From: Vibrio sp. 99-70-13A1 | Lineage (GTDB): Bacteria; Pseudomonadota; Gammaproteobacteria; Enterobacterales; Vibrionaceae | Length of the DNA stretch: 35,111 nt | Assembly: GCF_013114625.1 (NCBI RefSeq) | Contig: NZ_VTXD01000043.1 | Location: forward strand, 1 to 35,111 | Reading direction: 5' to 3' | Part shown: piece by piece, positions 23,340-31,979 of the stretch | Numbering within the stretch: position 1 is the stretch's first letter | Layout of the letters: each line of letters begins with the position of its first letter | The notes under the pieces: generated by a model | What the model was told of the DNA's origin: nothing | The model's database searches: none | Seen by the model: only the letters and a program-made list of their open reading frames with translations | Position numbers and translations under genes: made by a program

Positions 23340-24539
23340 TTATACTTTAGCCAAAGTCGCATGCCATGTTTTACCTACTTTACTAAGCAGTACAAATAAC
23401 GCTGGAACAATGATAAGCATGTGCATCGCAATCATAATTGATGGCTCTAAATTCATTCTCTGCATTGTACCCACTAAGAAGCCAGAACCACTCATTTGGA
23501 ACAAACCAAGAAGTGCTGCTGCAGTACCAGCTCTGTCACCGAATGGTTCAAGTGCTTTGCCTGCTGCTGCACCGAGTATCCAAGCAAAACCAACTGAAGA
23601 CAAAAAGATAGGTAACATAAACGCAATAGCTGTTGCTTCATTCGCGAGAACTAACATTAGAATGCCAGCAACACCAAGAGTGCTAATACCGACAATTAAC
23701 GCGCCGTAGCTACCAAACTTATCCATGAATTTAGGGGCAGAGAATGCCGCAATAATATTAATAACCGCATTAATACCAAACCAGAAAGTAAACTCATTCA
23801 TGCTCATTCCCAATTGTTCCATCAGAACAACAGGCGCAGATGTTACATAAGCCAAAATTACAGCCATAGCCAACATACATAAGCTTGCATGGAAGACAAA
23901 TGATGGTGTTTTTAATACAGACCAGTAACGTTCAAGTTTGAACACAGCGACCTTTTCTGTTGCTGGATTCGTCTCTTTCATTTTGAAGAATAGGATTGAG
24001 CCGACAACCACAGCAAAACCAGCCATAAAACTAAAGTTAGAACGCCAGCCAAACTCTTGAGTTAACCAACTGCCCAGTATTGGAGCAAGTGCTGGGATAA
24101 AACAAATAGCACCATTCAAGTAGCTAATCATCTTGCCACTTTTCTCAGGGCCAAAAATATCGCGAACTGTTGCAAAGGCAGCTACAGAAGTCGCACAAGC
24201 TCCTAAGCCTTGCAGCAACCGAGCAATCAACATCATATCAATAGACTGAGCTGCCCACGCCAAGCAAGCACTCAATGCATAGATACTGATCCCTCCTAAT
24301 GCAACAGTTCGACGACCGAGTTTATCTGCCAATGGTCCAGCAAAAAGTTGCCCTACACCCATAGCAAATAAGAACCAAGTAATCGTATCTTGAGCCAATG
24401 CATGTTCCACGTGAAACGCCGCTGATATTTGAGGTAACGCTGGCAAGTAAATATCGATAGCTAATGGGCTAAATAGCACTAGCATCGCAAGCAAGGCGAC
24501 CTGTAATTTACTGTTATTTTGAGGCGTAGTGGTTGACAC
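23340..24539 (-). CDS. Bcr/CflA-type multidrug efflux MFS transporter
   Basis: 399 residues and about 12 hydrophobic helices. The signature LVLFSPLAIDIYLPALPQI at the N-terminus and the loop 2-3 motif FAGPLADKLGRRTVALGG place it in the drug:H+ antiporter Bcr/CflA group; exact substrates are unknown. It starts at a GTG (24539) 7 bases after GGGAG. It is divergent from a LysR regulator with a 100-base shared promoter region, which suggests that the regulator controls it. Codons for residues 41-46 (AFHVEH) form a parS-like site at 24403-24418. Confidence 0.92.
   Translation of the reverse strand: MSTTTPQNNSKLQVALLAMLVLFSPLAIDIYLPALPQISAAFHVEHALAQDTITWFLFAMGVGQLFAGPLADKLGRRTVALGGISIYALSACLAWAAQSIDMMLIARLLQGLGACATSVAAFATVRDIFGPEKSGKMISYLNGAICFIPALAPILGSWLTQEFGWRSNFSFMAGFAVVVGSILFFKMKETNPATEKVAVFKLERYWSVLKTPSFVFHASLCMLAMAVILAYVTSAPVVLMEQLGMSMNEFTFWFGINAVINIIAAFSAPKFMDKFGSYGALIVGISTLGVAGILMLVLANEATAIAFMLPIFLSSVGFAWILGAAAGKALEPFGDRAGTAAALLGLFQMSGSGFLVGTMQRMNLEPSIMIAMHMLIIVPALFVLLSKVGKTWHATLAKV
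24403..24418. other. parS-like ParB binding site 1 (inside MFS gene)
   Basis: TGTTCCACGTGAAACG matches the bacterial chromosomal parS consensus TGTTTCACGTGAAACA at 14 of 16 positions and keeps the central CACGTG palindrome. It lies within the transporter coding sequence. Confidence 0.8.
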
Positions 24540-24587
24540 AAGATTCTCCCGAAATCGTTTAAGTCCGGCGAGAATACGCTAGTACTG

Positions 24588-24608
24588 ATATGAATGAAAA
24601 TGGCATAT
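24588..24608. promoter_or_regulatory. Candidate LysR operator between MFS and LysR genes
   Basis: ATATG-N11-CATAT, an interrupted dyad of the T-N11-A type used by LysR regulators, lies in the divergent promoter region 34 bases upstream of the LysR start. The call rests on symmetry only. Confidence 0.4.
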
Positions 24609-24641
24609 ACTCATTAGTATTATTCCAAAATGGAAATATGC

Positions 24642-25583
24642 ATGAATCTTGAGAAACTGGCTCGTATCGACCTCAATTTATTAGTGTGCTTGCAGGTTTT
24701 ACTTGAGGAACTTAGTGTTACTAGAACAGCGCATCGTTTATGCCTAAGCCAGTCGGCAGTTAGTAAGTCACTTGCGAAGCTTCGAGAACAATTTAATGAT
24801 CCTTTATTTACTCGGAGTGCTCATGGGTTACGCCCAACACCGAAAGCCTTATTTCTAAAACCAAAACTCGAGACACTCATCAATCAACTCGAGGTTTTGA
24901 CTCAACCAGAAACTTTTACTCCATATAATAGCGACCACAGCTTTCACATTGCAGCAGTCGAGAGTGTTTACCCATTAATATTGCCTCACTTCTTACCCGC
25001 AATTTTCCGACAAGCACCTAAAGTAAATATCAATACTCATGCTTGGAGCGAACAAACGTTCAGGAAATTGCAAATGGGTGAATTGGATATTGGCTTAACC
25101 GGTAAAGATATAGACATCAATGATGCAAGGTTAACCATGCTTCCCCCAGACGATATCTGTGAGCAAGAAATTTACCGCGATGCTCAAATGTGCGTATTAA
25201 GACGTAACCATCCAGCTCTTGAGCATAATTGGGATCTAGCAAACTACTTAGCGCAAAGGCATGTACAAGTAAGGTGTGATGGAAGTGACCGCTGGCTCTT
25301 AGATTACAAATTGGCGGATCTTGGTCACCAAAGAGATATTGCCATTTCAGTCCCTGATTTCAACAGCGCTGCGAGTTTGTGTACTTATACGGACTTTGTC
25401 TTTACTGCCCCGAGTCACTTTACCGATCTTGTCGCAAAACAATTAGATTTGGTTGTCGTGCCATTACCTATGGAGTTTCCACCAATGGCATATACTTTGT
25501 TCTGGCATAGAGACAGAGAAAATGACCCTGCACTGAGTTGGTTGCGAAATATCATCAAAGAAAAAACATTACATCTTAGGTAA
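24642..25583 (+). CDS. LysR-family transcriptional regulator
   Basis: 313 residues from the ATG at 24642 (MNLEKLARIDLNLL), preferred over the ATG at 24630 because GGAA lies at proper spacing and the family begins this way. N-terminal winged helix-turn-helix (about 5-65): LLEELSVTRTAHRLCLSQSAVSKSLAKLREQFNDPLFTR. The rest is the periplasmic-binding-like effector domain (LDIGLTGKD, FTAPSHF). Divergent from the Bcr/CflA transporter, which is its likely target. The inducer is unknown. No clear terminator is visible in the 146 bases before the aminopeptidase gene. Confidence 0.92.
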   Translation: MNLEKLARIDLNLLVCLQVLLEELSVTRTAHRLCLSQSAVSKSLAKLREQFNDPLFTRSAHGLRPTPKALFLKPKLETLINQLEVLTQPETFTPYNSDHSFHIAAVESVYPLILPHFLPAIFRQAPKVNINTHAWSEQTFRKLQMGELDIGLTGKDIDINDARLTMLPPDDICEQEIYRDAQMCVLRRNHPALEHNWDLANYLAQRHVQVRCDGSDRWLLDYKLADLGHQRDIAISVPDFNSAASLCTYTDFVFTAPSHFTDLVAKQLDLVVVPLPMEFPPMAYTLFWHRDRENDPALSWLRNIIKEKTLHLR

Positions 25584-25729
25584 AAATAACGCTTAGCATT
25601 TGCAGCTTTGGAACAAAAAAGATAGCTTAATGCCCATTCCACCGATTCATATTACGCTGTATAGCGAGTCACAATGCGCTGTACATCGAAGGTGCTAACA
25701 AGGACCTCAACAACAAGGATAAGATACCG

Positions 25730-27520
25730 ATGCACACTATCACTGCTGAACGCGTTAACGCGGTTCGAGTTTGGCTTGAGACCAATCAATACGATGCTTT
25801 AATTATTCCTCATGAAGATGAATATTTAGGCGAATACGTTCCTGCTCATAACGAGCGTCTTCACTGGTTAACAGGGTTCACTGGCTCAGCCGGTGCAGCA
25901 ATCATCACTCGTGATACTGCTGCTATTTTTGTTGATGGTCGCTATACCGTTCAAGTTCGTAAACAAGTCCCAGCAGAAGTATTTGAGTATCGCCACCTTA
26001 TCGAAGAACCCGCTCTAGATTGGGCTATCCAAACTCTTCCAGCAAATAGCAAAATTGCCTTCGACCCAAGAATGCACACTGCAGCTTGGCTAAAAGGCGC
26101 TCAAGCAAAACTTGCGGATAAACTTGAACTCGCAACATTAGCTTCAAATCCCATTGATGAGCTTTGGGCTGATCGCCCTGCTCCTGTTGTTTCTGACGTT
26201 CGCTTAATGGTGACAGAATCGGTTGGACAATCAAGTACAAGTAAGCGTACAGAAGTAGCAGAACTACTAGCAACCAAAGAAGCAGATGCTGCAGTGCTAA
26301 CGGAACTTGATTCTATTTGTTGGTTATTGAATATTCGTGGCTTAGATGTATCACGTCTTCCTGTTGTTCTTTCTAATGCAATTATCCATGCCGATCAAAG
26401 CGTGGACTTCTTCCTAGATCCTGCTCGTATTCCAGCAGGATTCGAAGAGCACGTTGGACAAGGCATTCGAGTTTCTCATCCAGCCGAACTTCAAAGCTGC
26501 TTAGAAAAACTAGCAGGTAAACGGGTATCTGTAGATGCAGGTACAAGTAACGCTTGGTATACGCTAGTGCTTCAGAATGCAGGTGCTGAAATTATTGAAG
26601 CAGCTGACCCTTGCTTGATGCCAAAAGCCGCTAAAAACGATGTGGAAATTGCGGGAATGAAAGCGTGTCACGTTCGTGATGGTGCCGCTATGGTTAAATT
26701 CTTATCTTGGTTAGATGAAGAAGTAGCTGCAGGTAATCTTCATGATGAAGCAATACTGTCAGACAAACTAGAAGCAATCCGTTTCCAAGACCCAACCATA
26801 AAAGATTTAAGCTTCGACACTATCTCTGCTGCTGGCGGTAACGCTGCAATGTGTCACTACAACCATGAGAACCAACCTGAACCAGGTAAACTTGAATTGA
26901 ATACGCTTTACCTTGTTGATTCAGGCGGTCAGTATTTAGATGGTACAACAGACATCACTCGTACTATCGCAATTGGTCAACCGACGAAAGAAATGATCAA
27001 GCAGTTCACTCTAGCTTTGAAAGGTCATATTGGCATAACTCGAGCTCGCTTCCCGCAAGGTACTCGTGGCTACCAAATTGATATTCTTGCTCGTCAGCAT
27101 TTATGGGCAGAAGGTTTTGATTATGACCATGGAACTGGTCACGGTGTTGGTCACTTCTTAAGTGTGCATGAAGGTCCTCAAAGCATCTCGAAGAAGCTTA
27201 TCGATGTCCCTCTTGTGAAAGGAATGGTTCTTTCAAATGAACCAGGTTACTACCGAGCAGAAGAGTTTGGTATTCGAATTGAAAACTTAGAGCTAGTTGT
27301 AGAACTACCGACTAACGGTGACTTCTCTGTACTTGCTTTTGAATCTTTGACTCGTTGCCCTATCGACAAGCGTAACATCAATGTCGATATGCTAACTCGC
27401 CCTGAACTTGCATGGTTAAATGAATACCATCAGAAAGTTTGGAATGACGTAAGCCCGCTTGTTGAAAGTGATACTTTAGAGTGGCTACGCAAATCGACAT
27501 CACCCGTTGAACATTCATAA
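25730..27520 (+). CDS. Xaa-Pro aminopeptidase (M24B, three-domain type)
   Basis: Cytoplasmic metallopeptidase that releases an N-terminal residue next to proline. 596 residues, longer than E. coli PepP (about 440) and like the three-domain aminopeptidase P1 of eukaryotes: two creatinase-N-like domains (about 1-310; GFTGSAGAAIITRDTAAIFVDGRY in the first) and a pita-bread catalytic domain. Metal ligands are visible: Asp in VDSGGQYLDGTTDITRT (two), His in DHGTGHGVGHFLSVHEGP, Glu in LSNEPGYY and Glu in RIENLELV. AAGGA lies about 11 bases before the ATG. It ends at the perfect hairpin at 27631-27660. Confidence 0.92.
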   Translation: MHTITAERVNAVRVWLETNQYDALIIPHEDEYLGEYVPAHNERLHWLTGFTGSAGAAIITRDTAAIFVDGRYTVQVRKQVPAEVFEYRHLIEEPALDWAIQTLPANSKIAFDPRMHTAAWLKGAQAKLADKLELATLASNPIDELWADRPAPVVSDVRLMVTESVGQSSTSKRTEVAELLATKEADAAVLTELDSICWLLNIRGLDVSRLPVVLSNAIIHADQSVDFFLDPARIPAGFEEHVGQGIRVSHPAELQSCLEKLAGKRVSVDAGTSNAWYTLVLQNAGAEIIEAADPCLMPKAAKNDVEIAGMKACHVRDGAAMVKFLSWLDEEVAAGNLHDEAILSDKLEAIRFQDPTIKDLSFDTISAAGGNAAMCHYNHENQPEPGKLELNTLYLVDSGGQYLDGTTDITRTIAIGQPTKEMIKQFTLALKGHIGITRARFPQGTRGYQIDILARQHLWAEGFDYDHGTGHGVGHFLSVHEGPQSISKKLIDVPLVKGMVLSNEPGYYRAEEFGIRIENLELVVELPTNGDFSVLAFESLTRCPIDKRNINVDMLTRPELAWLNEYHQKVWNDVSPLVESDTLEWLRKSTSPVEHS

Positions 27521-27630
27521 TCTAGTGAATACCTATTTAATATAGCAAGCAGCACCACTTGATATAGAAATACTTTACTTAATGCTCTTACATTTCATGA
27601 GTGGATAAGGTTCTATATTAAAACAGATAC

Positions 27631-27660
27631 AAAAACGGCTACCAATTGGTAGCCGTTTTT
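27631..27660. terminator. Perfect palindromic terminator after the aminopeptidase gene
   Basis: Thirty bases of perfect dyad (AAAAACGGCTACCAA and its complement), with A and T runs built in, so it acts on both strands: for the aminopeptidase (+) and, farther off, for the thi operon (-). Confidence 0.9.
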
Positions 27661-27673
27661 ATTTGGGTAACAA

Positions 27674-27689
27674 TGTTCCACGTGAAACA
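27674..27689. other. parS-like ParB binding site 2 (intergenic)
   Basis: TGTTCCACGTGAAACA, 15 of 16 to the parS consensus. The dyad extends to 22 bases (27671-27692, CAATGTT...AACATTG). It is intergenic, between the terminator and thiH. Confidence 0.9.
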
Positions 27690-27806
27690 TTGCAGGTAAC
27701 CTATTCTTGCTAATAACAGATAACTTAAAGCTCGAAATCTATTACCTGCAATACCAAGCACACAATACCGTTCTAGATTAAGTGGGCTAATCAATAATTA
27801 AAGTCG

Positions 27807-28919
27807 TTAGCCTGAGTAACCGCTATGCCAATCTTTCCACACAGGATCAAAGCCTTTCTGCCTAATCATTGATTCTACTGAAGCGGCACTACGTTCATCG
27901 CTTATCTCAAACTGCTCAAGCTCAGTATCTTCTAAAGCATAACCTCCAGGTTGAGTTTTAGAAGCAGCAGACATGCTAGTGATGCCTAATGGTAATACGT
28001 TATCTCTGAAGTGAGCGGATTCTCGTGTTGAAAGAGATAGCTCTACCTCTGGGTTCAGCAAGCGATAAGCACAAATCAGCTGAACTAACTGCTTATCTGA
28101 CATAACAGATTTAGGCTGTAGTCCACCCTCACAAGGCCTAAGTCGAGGGAACGAGATTGAATATCGGGTTTGCCAATAAGTGCGTTCTAAATAGTCTAAA
28201 TGCGCAGCGACATAAAAGCAGTCTGTTCGCCATTCTTCCAAACCAATAAGAGCACCGATACCAATTTTATCTATGCCAGCTTTGGCAAGCCTATCAGGAG
28301 TATCAAGACGGAAGTCAAAGTCAGTCTTATTACCGCGAAGATGATGCTCAGCATAAGTACTAGGGTGATAAGTTTCCTGATATACCATCACTGCATCCAA
28401 GCCTAACGTTTTGAGCTCTGCGTATTCATCTTGCTTAAGCGGCTGAACTTCCATCGCTAAGTAGTTAAACTGTTTTTTAATCGTGGGTAGGACTTCTCTG
28501 AAATACTTCATCCCTACTTTTGTTTCATGCTCACCCGTGACGAGCAGAACACTGTCAAACTTCATCCCTTTAATCGCAGTAATTTCCGCATTGATCTCAT
28601 CAAGATTAAGCGTGCGACGTTTAATTCGGTTCTCCATTGAAAAACCACAATAGGTACAAGCATTCGCACATAGATTCGATAGGTATAACGGAATATACAG
28701 AGACATCGTATTTCCAAATCGTTGACGCGTAAGTGCCAAAGACTGTTGTGCCATCTGCTCTAAGTAAGGTTCCGCTGCTGGTGAAATCAATGCTTTAAAG
28801 TCTTCAAGACTTCGCTTTGGAGAAGCGAGCGCGCGTTCTACATCCTTTGCTGTTTTGCTATAAATTGAAAGTCCAATATCATCCCAATTCAGCTTTTTAA
28901 ACTGTTCAACAAAACTCAT
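27807..28919 (-). CDS. thiH: 2-iminoacetate synthase (tyrosine lyase) ThiH
   Basis: Radical-SAM enzyme that splits tyrosine to p-cresol and dehydroglycine for thiazole formation. 370 residues (E. coli 377). The [4Fe-4S]/SAM motif CANACTYC (C-x3-C-x2-C; Cys84, 88, 91) is intact, and the C-terminal CEGGLQPKS and SLSTRESAHFRDNVLPLGITSMSAASKTQPGGY regions are family-typical. It is the last gene of the thi operon, 8 bases after thiG, with AAGGAC before the ATG. No sharp terminator is seen immediately downstream; the 27631-27660 hairpin may serve. Confidence 0.95.
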   Translation of the reverse strand: MSFVEQFKKLNWDDIGLSIYSKTAKDVERALASPKRSLEDFKALISPAAEPYLEQMAQQSLALTRQRFGNTMSLYIPLYLSNLCANACTYCGFSMENRIKRRTLNLDEINAEITAIKGMKFDSVLLVTGEHETKVGMKYFREVLPTIKKQFNYLAMEVQPLKQDEYAELKTLGLDAVMVYQETYHPSTYAEHHLRGNKTDFDFRLDTPDRLAKAGIDKIGIGALIGLEEWRTDCFYVAAHLDYLERTYWQTRYSISFPRLRPCEGGLQPKSVMSDKQLVQLICAYRLLNPEVELSLSTRESAHFRDNVLPLGITSMSAASKTQPGGYALEDTELEQFEISDERSAASVESMIRQKGFDPVWKDWHSGYSG

Positions 28920-28927
28920 GCTGGTCC

Positions 28928-29692
28928 TTACTCATTCAAAAATGAGGTCAATGGGCTTGATGCAACAGCATGGGAAACTTGACCCGCTAAGCCAGATTGA
29001 TATGCCATTCGTCCAGCTTCCACTGCTAACTTAAAAGCAATGGCCATTTCCACGGGGTGATTCGAAGAAGCAATAGCAGTGTTAACCAAAACAGCATCCG
29101 CACCCATTTCCATTGCTTTTGCAGCATGTGAAGGTGCACCAATGCCAGCATCAACAATGACTGGTACATTTGCTTGATCAATAATAATTTCGATGAAATC
29201 TGAAGACACAACGCCTTTGTTCGAACCAATAGGTGCGCCAAGAGGCATGACTGCTGCGCAGCCTACTTCCTCTAAGCGTTTACATAGAACAGGGTCTGCA
29301 TGGCAATATGGTAAAACGACAAAACCATCTTTAACCAACTGTTCAGCGGCAGCTAATGTTTCAATAGGATCTGGAAGTAAATACTTAGGGTCTGGGTGAA
29401 TCTCCAGTTTTAACCAATTCGTACCTAAAGCTTCACGAGCTAAATGAGCAGCAAAAATTGCGTCTTTTGCATTTTTAGCGCCAGATGTGTTGGGAAGAAG
29501 ATTCACACCGGCATCCAGGATCGGGCGCAATATGTCATCATCTTGGGAGTGTATATCGACTCTCTTTAATGCCATTGTTGCTAACTGAGACCCCGATGCT
29601 TTTATCGCTTCAGCCATTACTTGGTTATTTGAAAACTTTCCCGTACCTGTAAACAGGCGTGATTCAAAAACTTTATCCGCTATAGTTAACAT
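28928..29692 (-). CDS. thiG: Thiazole synthase ThiG
   Basis: TIM-barrel enzyme that joins 1-deoxy-xylulose 5-phosphate, dehydroglycine and ThiS-borne sulfur into the thiazole phosphate. 254 residues. Signatures: FTGTGKFSN, the Schiff-base lysine region NWLKLEIHPD, VLPYCHADPVLCKRLEEVGCAAVMPLGAPIGSN and VDAGIGAPSHAAKAMEMGADAVLVNTAIA. The ATG at 29692 lies 2 bases after the thiS stop, with GGCGGA upstream, so the two are cotranslated. ThiG works as a complex with ThiS and, with ThiH, in the same operon. Confidence 0.96.
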   Translation of the reverse strand: MLTIADKVFESRLFTGTGKFSNNQVMAEAIKASGSQLATMALKRVDIHSQDDDILRPILDAGVNLLPNTSGAKNAKDAIFAAHLAREALGTNWLKLEIHPDPKYLLPDPIETLAAAEQLVKDGFVVLPYCHADPVLCKRLEEVGCAAVMPLGAPIGSNKGVVSSDFIEIIIDQANVPVIVDAGIGAPSHAAKAMEMGADAVLVNTAIASSNHPVEMAIAFKLAVEAGRMAYQSGLAGQVSHAVASSPLTSFLNE

Positions 29693-29694
29693 GT

Positions 29695-29904
29695 TTATCC
29701 GCCTGCAATCGCTTGAAAAAGAGAAATTGAATCACCGTCATTCATGACCGTTTGTTGCCATTGATTACGAGGAATAACCGTATTATTTATTGCAAAAACA
29801 CAGCCAAAATCAGGAAGAGATAAAGCTTTAATAATGTCAGCAAGTGACGAATGGCTTTCTACCGTTTCGAATTTCTCGTTTATTTTAATTGTTATTTGGT
29901 TCAC
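29695..29904 (-). CDS. thiS: Sulfur carrier protein ThiS
   Basis: 69-residue ubiquitin-like protein ending in the required Gly-Gly (AIAGG), which is adenylated by ThiF and then carries thiocarboxylate sulfur to ThiG. It starts at a GTG (29904) that overlaps the thiF TGA as GTGA and is preceded by GAGG 7 bases away. Position between thiF and thiG matches its partners. Confidence 0.94.
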   Translation of the reverse strand: MNQITIKINEKFETVESHSSLADIIKALSLPDFGCVFAINNTVIPRNQWQQTVMNDGDSISLFQAIAGG

Positions 29905-30695
29905 TCAATAACCTCACTTTCTTTCTCAGATAAGCTTTTTTGTTCGTTGCATACTGGGCAACTTTTATCTTTCTGCATTGACAGGTTCTGCCAATTCATC
30001 GTTTTGCCATCAAACAACTTAAGCTCATGGCTAGGTACAATAAAATCACCCGTTGCTAATTTCTGTATCGCGGCAAGTGCTTGAAGGTTACCCATAGTTC
30101 CTACAACGGGTCCTACAATTCCAGAATCTGAACAGCGCTGCCCTTCCACATTTTCATCAAATGGAAATAAGCACCGATAGCAACCTGAGACTCTTGAATG
30201 CTCAAAATCGAAAACAACAAACTGCCCATTCCAACCTATTGCAGAGGCAGAAATCAGTGGTGTTTGATTCCGAAAGCAAGCGCGATTGATTTGCTGCCTT
30301 GAAGGGAAATTATCAGTGCAATCAAGAACGGCATCGGCAAGCATGACTTCTAAGGATAATTGCTGATAATCAGCTTTCTTAGTCAATACTCGAACTTTGG
30401 AGTCAGAGTTAAGCTTTTGGATGCGATTAGCCAACGCCTGTGTTTTCGTTTGACCAATATCGTTATCTTGAAAAGCAACTTGTCGCTGCAAGTTAGATGA
30501 CTCAATTACGTCGTCATCAATCAAAACCAATTTACCAACACCTGAAGCCGCAAGATAAAGTGCTGCAGCGTTACCTAACCCACCACATCCAATCACAAGG
30601 ACATGGCTCTCTAGTAGTTTTGCTTGCCCACTCTCACCAAATTCAACTAAGGAAATTTGCCTTTGATAGCGAGTGAATTGCTCATCACTCAGCAT
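29901..30695 (-). CDS. thiF: ThiS adenylyltransferase ThiF
   Basis: E1-like enzyme that adenylates the ThiS C-terminus. I choose the ATG at 30695 (MLSDEQFTRYQRQISL, 264 residues), which has GGAGAG 7 bases upstream and matches E. coli ThiF; the longer frame from 30722 adds nine residues inside thiE. Motifs: nucleotide loop VLVIGCGGLGNAAALYLAASGVG, the RYQRQ start, DCTDNFPSRQQIN, zinc cysteines CYRC and CPVC, and the conserved Cys in QRCSDSGIVGP. Overlaps thiE by 11 bases and thiS by 4. Confidence 0.95.
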   Translation of the reverse strand: MLSDEQFTRYQRQISLVEFGESGQAKLLESHVLVIGCGGLGNAAALYLAASGVGKLVLIDDDVIESSNLQRQVAFQDNDIGQTKTQALANRIQKLNSDSKVRVLTKKADYQQLSLEVMLADAVLDCTDNFPSRQQINRACFRNQTPLISASAIGWNGQFVVFDFEHSRVSGCYRCLFPFDENVEGQRCSDSGIVGPVVGTMGNLQALAAIQKLATGDFIVPSHELKLFDGKTMNWQNLSMQKDKSCPVCNEQKSLSEKESEVIE

Positions 30696-31974
30696 GACTA
30701 CTCTCCAAAGATTGTCGAACAAACGTTGGTTTCTGAATTTCTTGGCGAGGGTTTGTATTAATCAAACCATCAAAAAAATTGACGACGTCTTTTGGCGAGT
30801 CAGCCAAAGTAATAGCTCGAACCACAGCTAAACTAGATACACCACAATCCCAAACTTCAGGTGCAGTATTTTGATCTATTCCACCAATGGCGACTGTCGG
30901 ATAACCTAATGTGGTTTGTGAATAAGGAATCGTATCAATCAACTGTTGATATAAACTTAAACGAACGAGACCTTGTGGCTTCGAGGGCATCTGTTTTGTT
31001 GTTGTAGGGAAGATATGACCAAGGGCAATATAGCTTGGGTTAATTTGTATGATCCGAAGTAGCTCATAATAGCCATGTGTAGAAAGCCCTAACCTAATTC
31101 CAGCCTCACTCAACTGTAATAAGTTTGACTCTTCAATATCTTCCTGACCAAGATGCACTCCAAATGCTTGGTGTTTAAGTGCTAATTCCCAATAGTCATT
31201 AATAAAGACTTGAGCTTGATAAAGCCTGCCAAGGCGAATCGACTCTTTAACTTGCTCTTCAAGATCGGTCTGAGTAGGATTTTTTATTCTGAGCTGAATA
31301 GTTTTAACACCCAACTTCAACAGCTTTTCAATCCAACTTACGTCGTCTACTACAGGGTAAAGCCCTAAACTGGATTTAATCAGGCTTGGAAAAGTCAGTG
31401 GATTGTTCGAGTGCGCCCAACCAACATGTATTCCAAGCCTCCTATCTTCAAGAACAGGAATTGGGAATACGTCGAAACTATTTGGCCATGTTTCACGTGG
31501 AACATTAACAGCAGCGTTAGCAATGACCAAAGCATCTTCGATGGGGAAATCTAAAGCGAGTAAAGTAACAAACCAAGATATGTGTCTATAGGTATCTACG
31601 TCATCCGGTTTACTAGATGTTTGAATAGCTCGATTACCGTCAAGAGTCGACCATATATCTAGCTTCCTATTCGCATCTTTCAAGCCAACAAAGATATTCT
31701 GTTTGCTTGAACTTAGACGAGCTAACAACACATCAAAGGGTATTGTTTGATTGTACTCGAGGAAGAAATCTTCTACTGAGTGATTAAGCTCAAACCCACC
31801 GCCATTGAATCCAATGTTAGTGGTGCTATCTTCTGCAACTAAAGAGAAATACGGAGTTGGACTTACGCCCAACTCAACATGATTAATTGCAAAGCCTTGT
31901 TGCTTCGCAATTAATAAACAGTGTTGTATTTCTCCCGTTAGCTCAACAATTTGAGTGGGGATTAATATTTTCAC
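30685..31974 (-). CDS. thiE: Thiamine-phosphate synthase ThiE with N-terminal extension
   Basis: Couples HMP pyrophosphate and thiazole phosphate to thiamin phosphate. 429 residues, about twice E. coli ThiE (211). The ThiE barrel occupies about 203-405: LYPVVDDVSWIEKLLKLGVKTIQLRIK, INDYWELALKHQAFGVHLGQEDI, GLSTHGYYEL, IALGHIFPTTTKQMPSKPQGL and VAIGGIDQNTAPEV. Residues 1-200 form an extra domain; ALVIANAAVNVPRETWP looks faintly like the end of a ribokinase-fold kinase such as ThiD, but the catalytic motifs are not seen, so its role is unknown. GTG start at 31974 with GAGGAG 8 bases upstream, 5 bases after the thiC stop. The codons for VPRETW (158-163) carry a parS site. Confidence 0.93.
   Translation of the reverse strand: MKILIPTQIVELTGEIQHCLLIAKQQGFAINHVELGVSPTPYFSLVAEDSTTNIGFNGGGFELNHSVEDFFLEYNQTIPFDVLLARLSSSKQNIFVGLKDANRKLDIWSTLDGNRAIQTSSKPDDVDTYRHISWFVTLLALDFPIEDALVIANAAVNVPRETWPNSFDVFPIPVLEDRRLGIHVGWAHSNNPLTFPSLIKSSLGLYPVVDDVSWIEKLLKLGVKTIQLRIKNPTQTDLEEQVKESIRLGRLYQAQVFINDYWELALKHQAFGVHLGQEDIEESNLLQLSEAGIRLGLSTHGYYELLRIIQINPSYIALGHIFPTTTKQMPSKPQGLVRLSLYQQLIDTIPYSQTTLGYPTVAIGGIDQNTAPEVWDCGVSSLAVVRAITLADSPKDVVNFFDGLINTNPRQEIQKPTFVRQSLESSHAE
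31489..31504. other. parS-like ParB binding site 3 (inside thiE)
   Basis: TGTTTCACGTGGAACA, 15 of 16 to the parS consensus with an intact CACGTG centre, within the N-terminal extension of thiE. Confidence 0.9.
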
Positions 31975-31979
31975 TGTGA

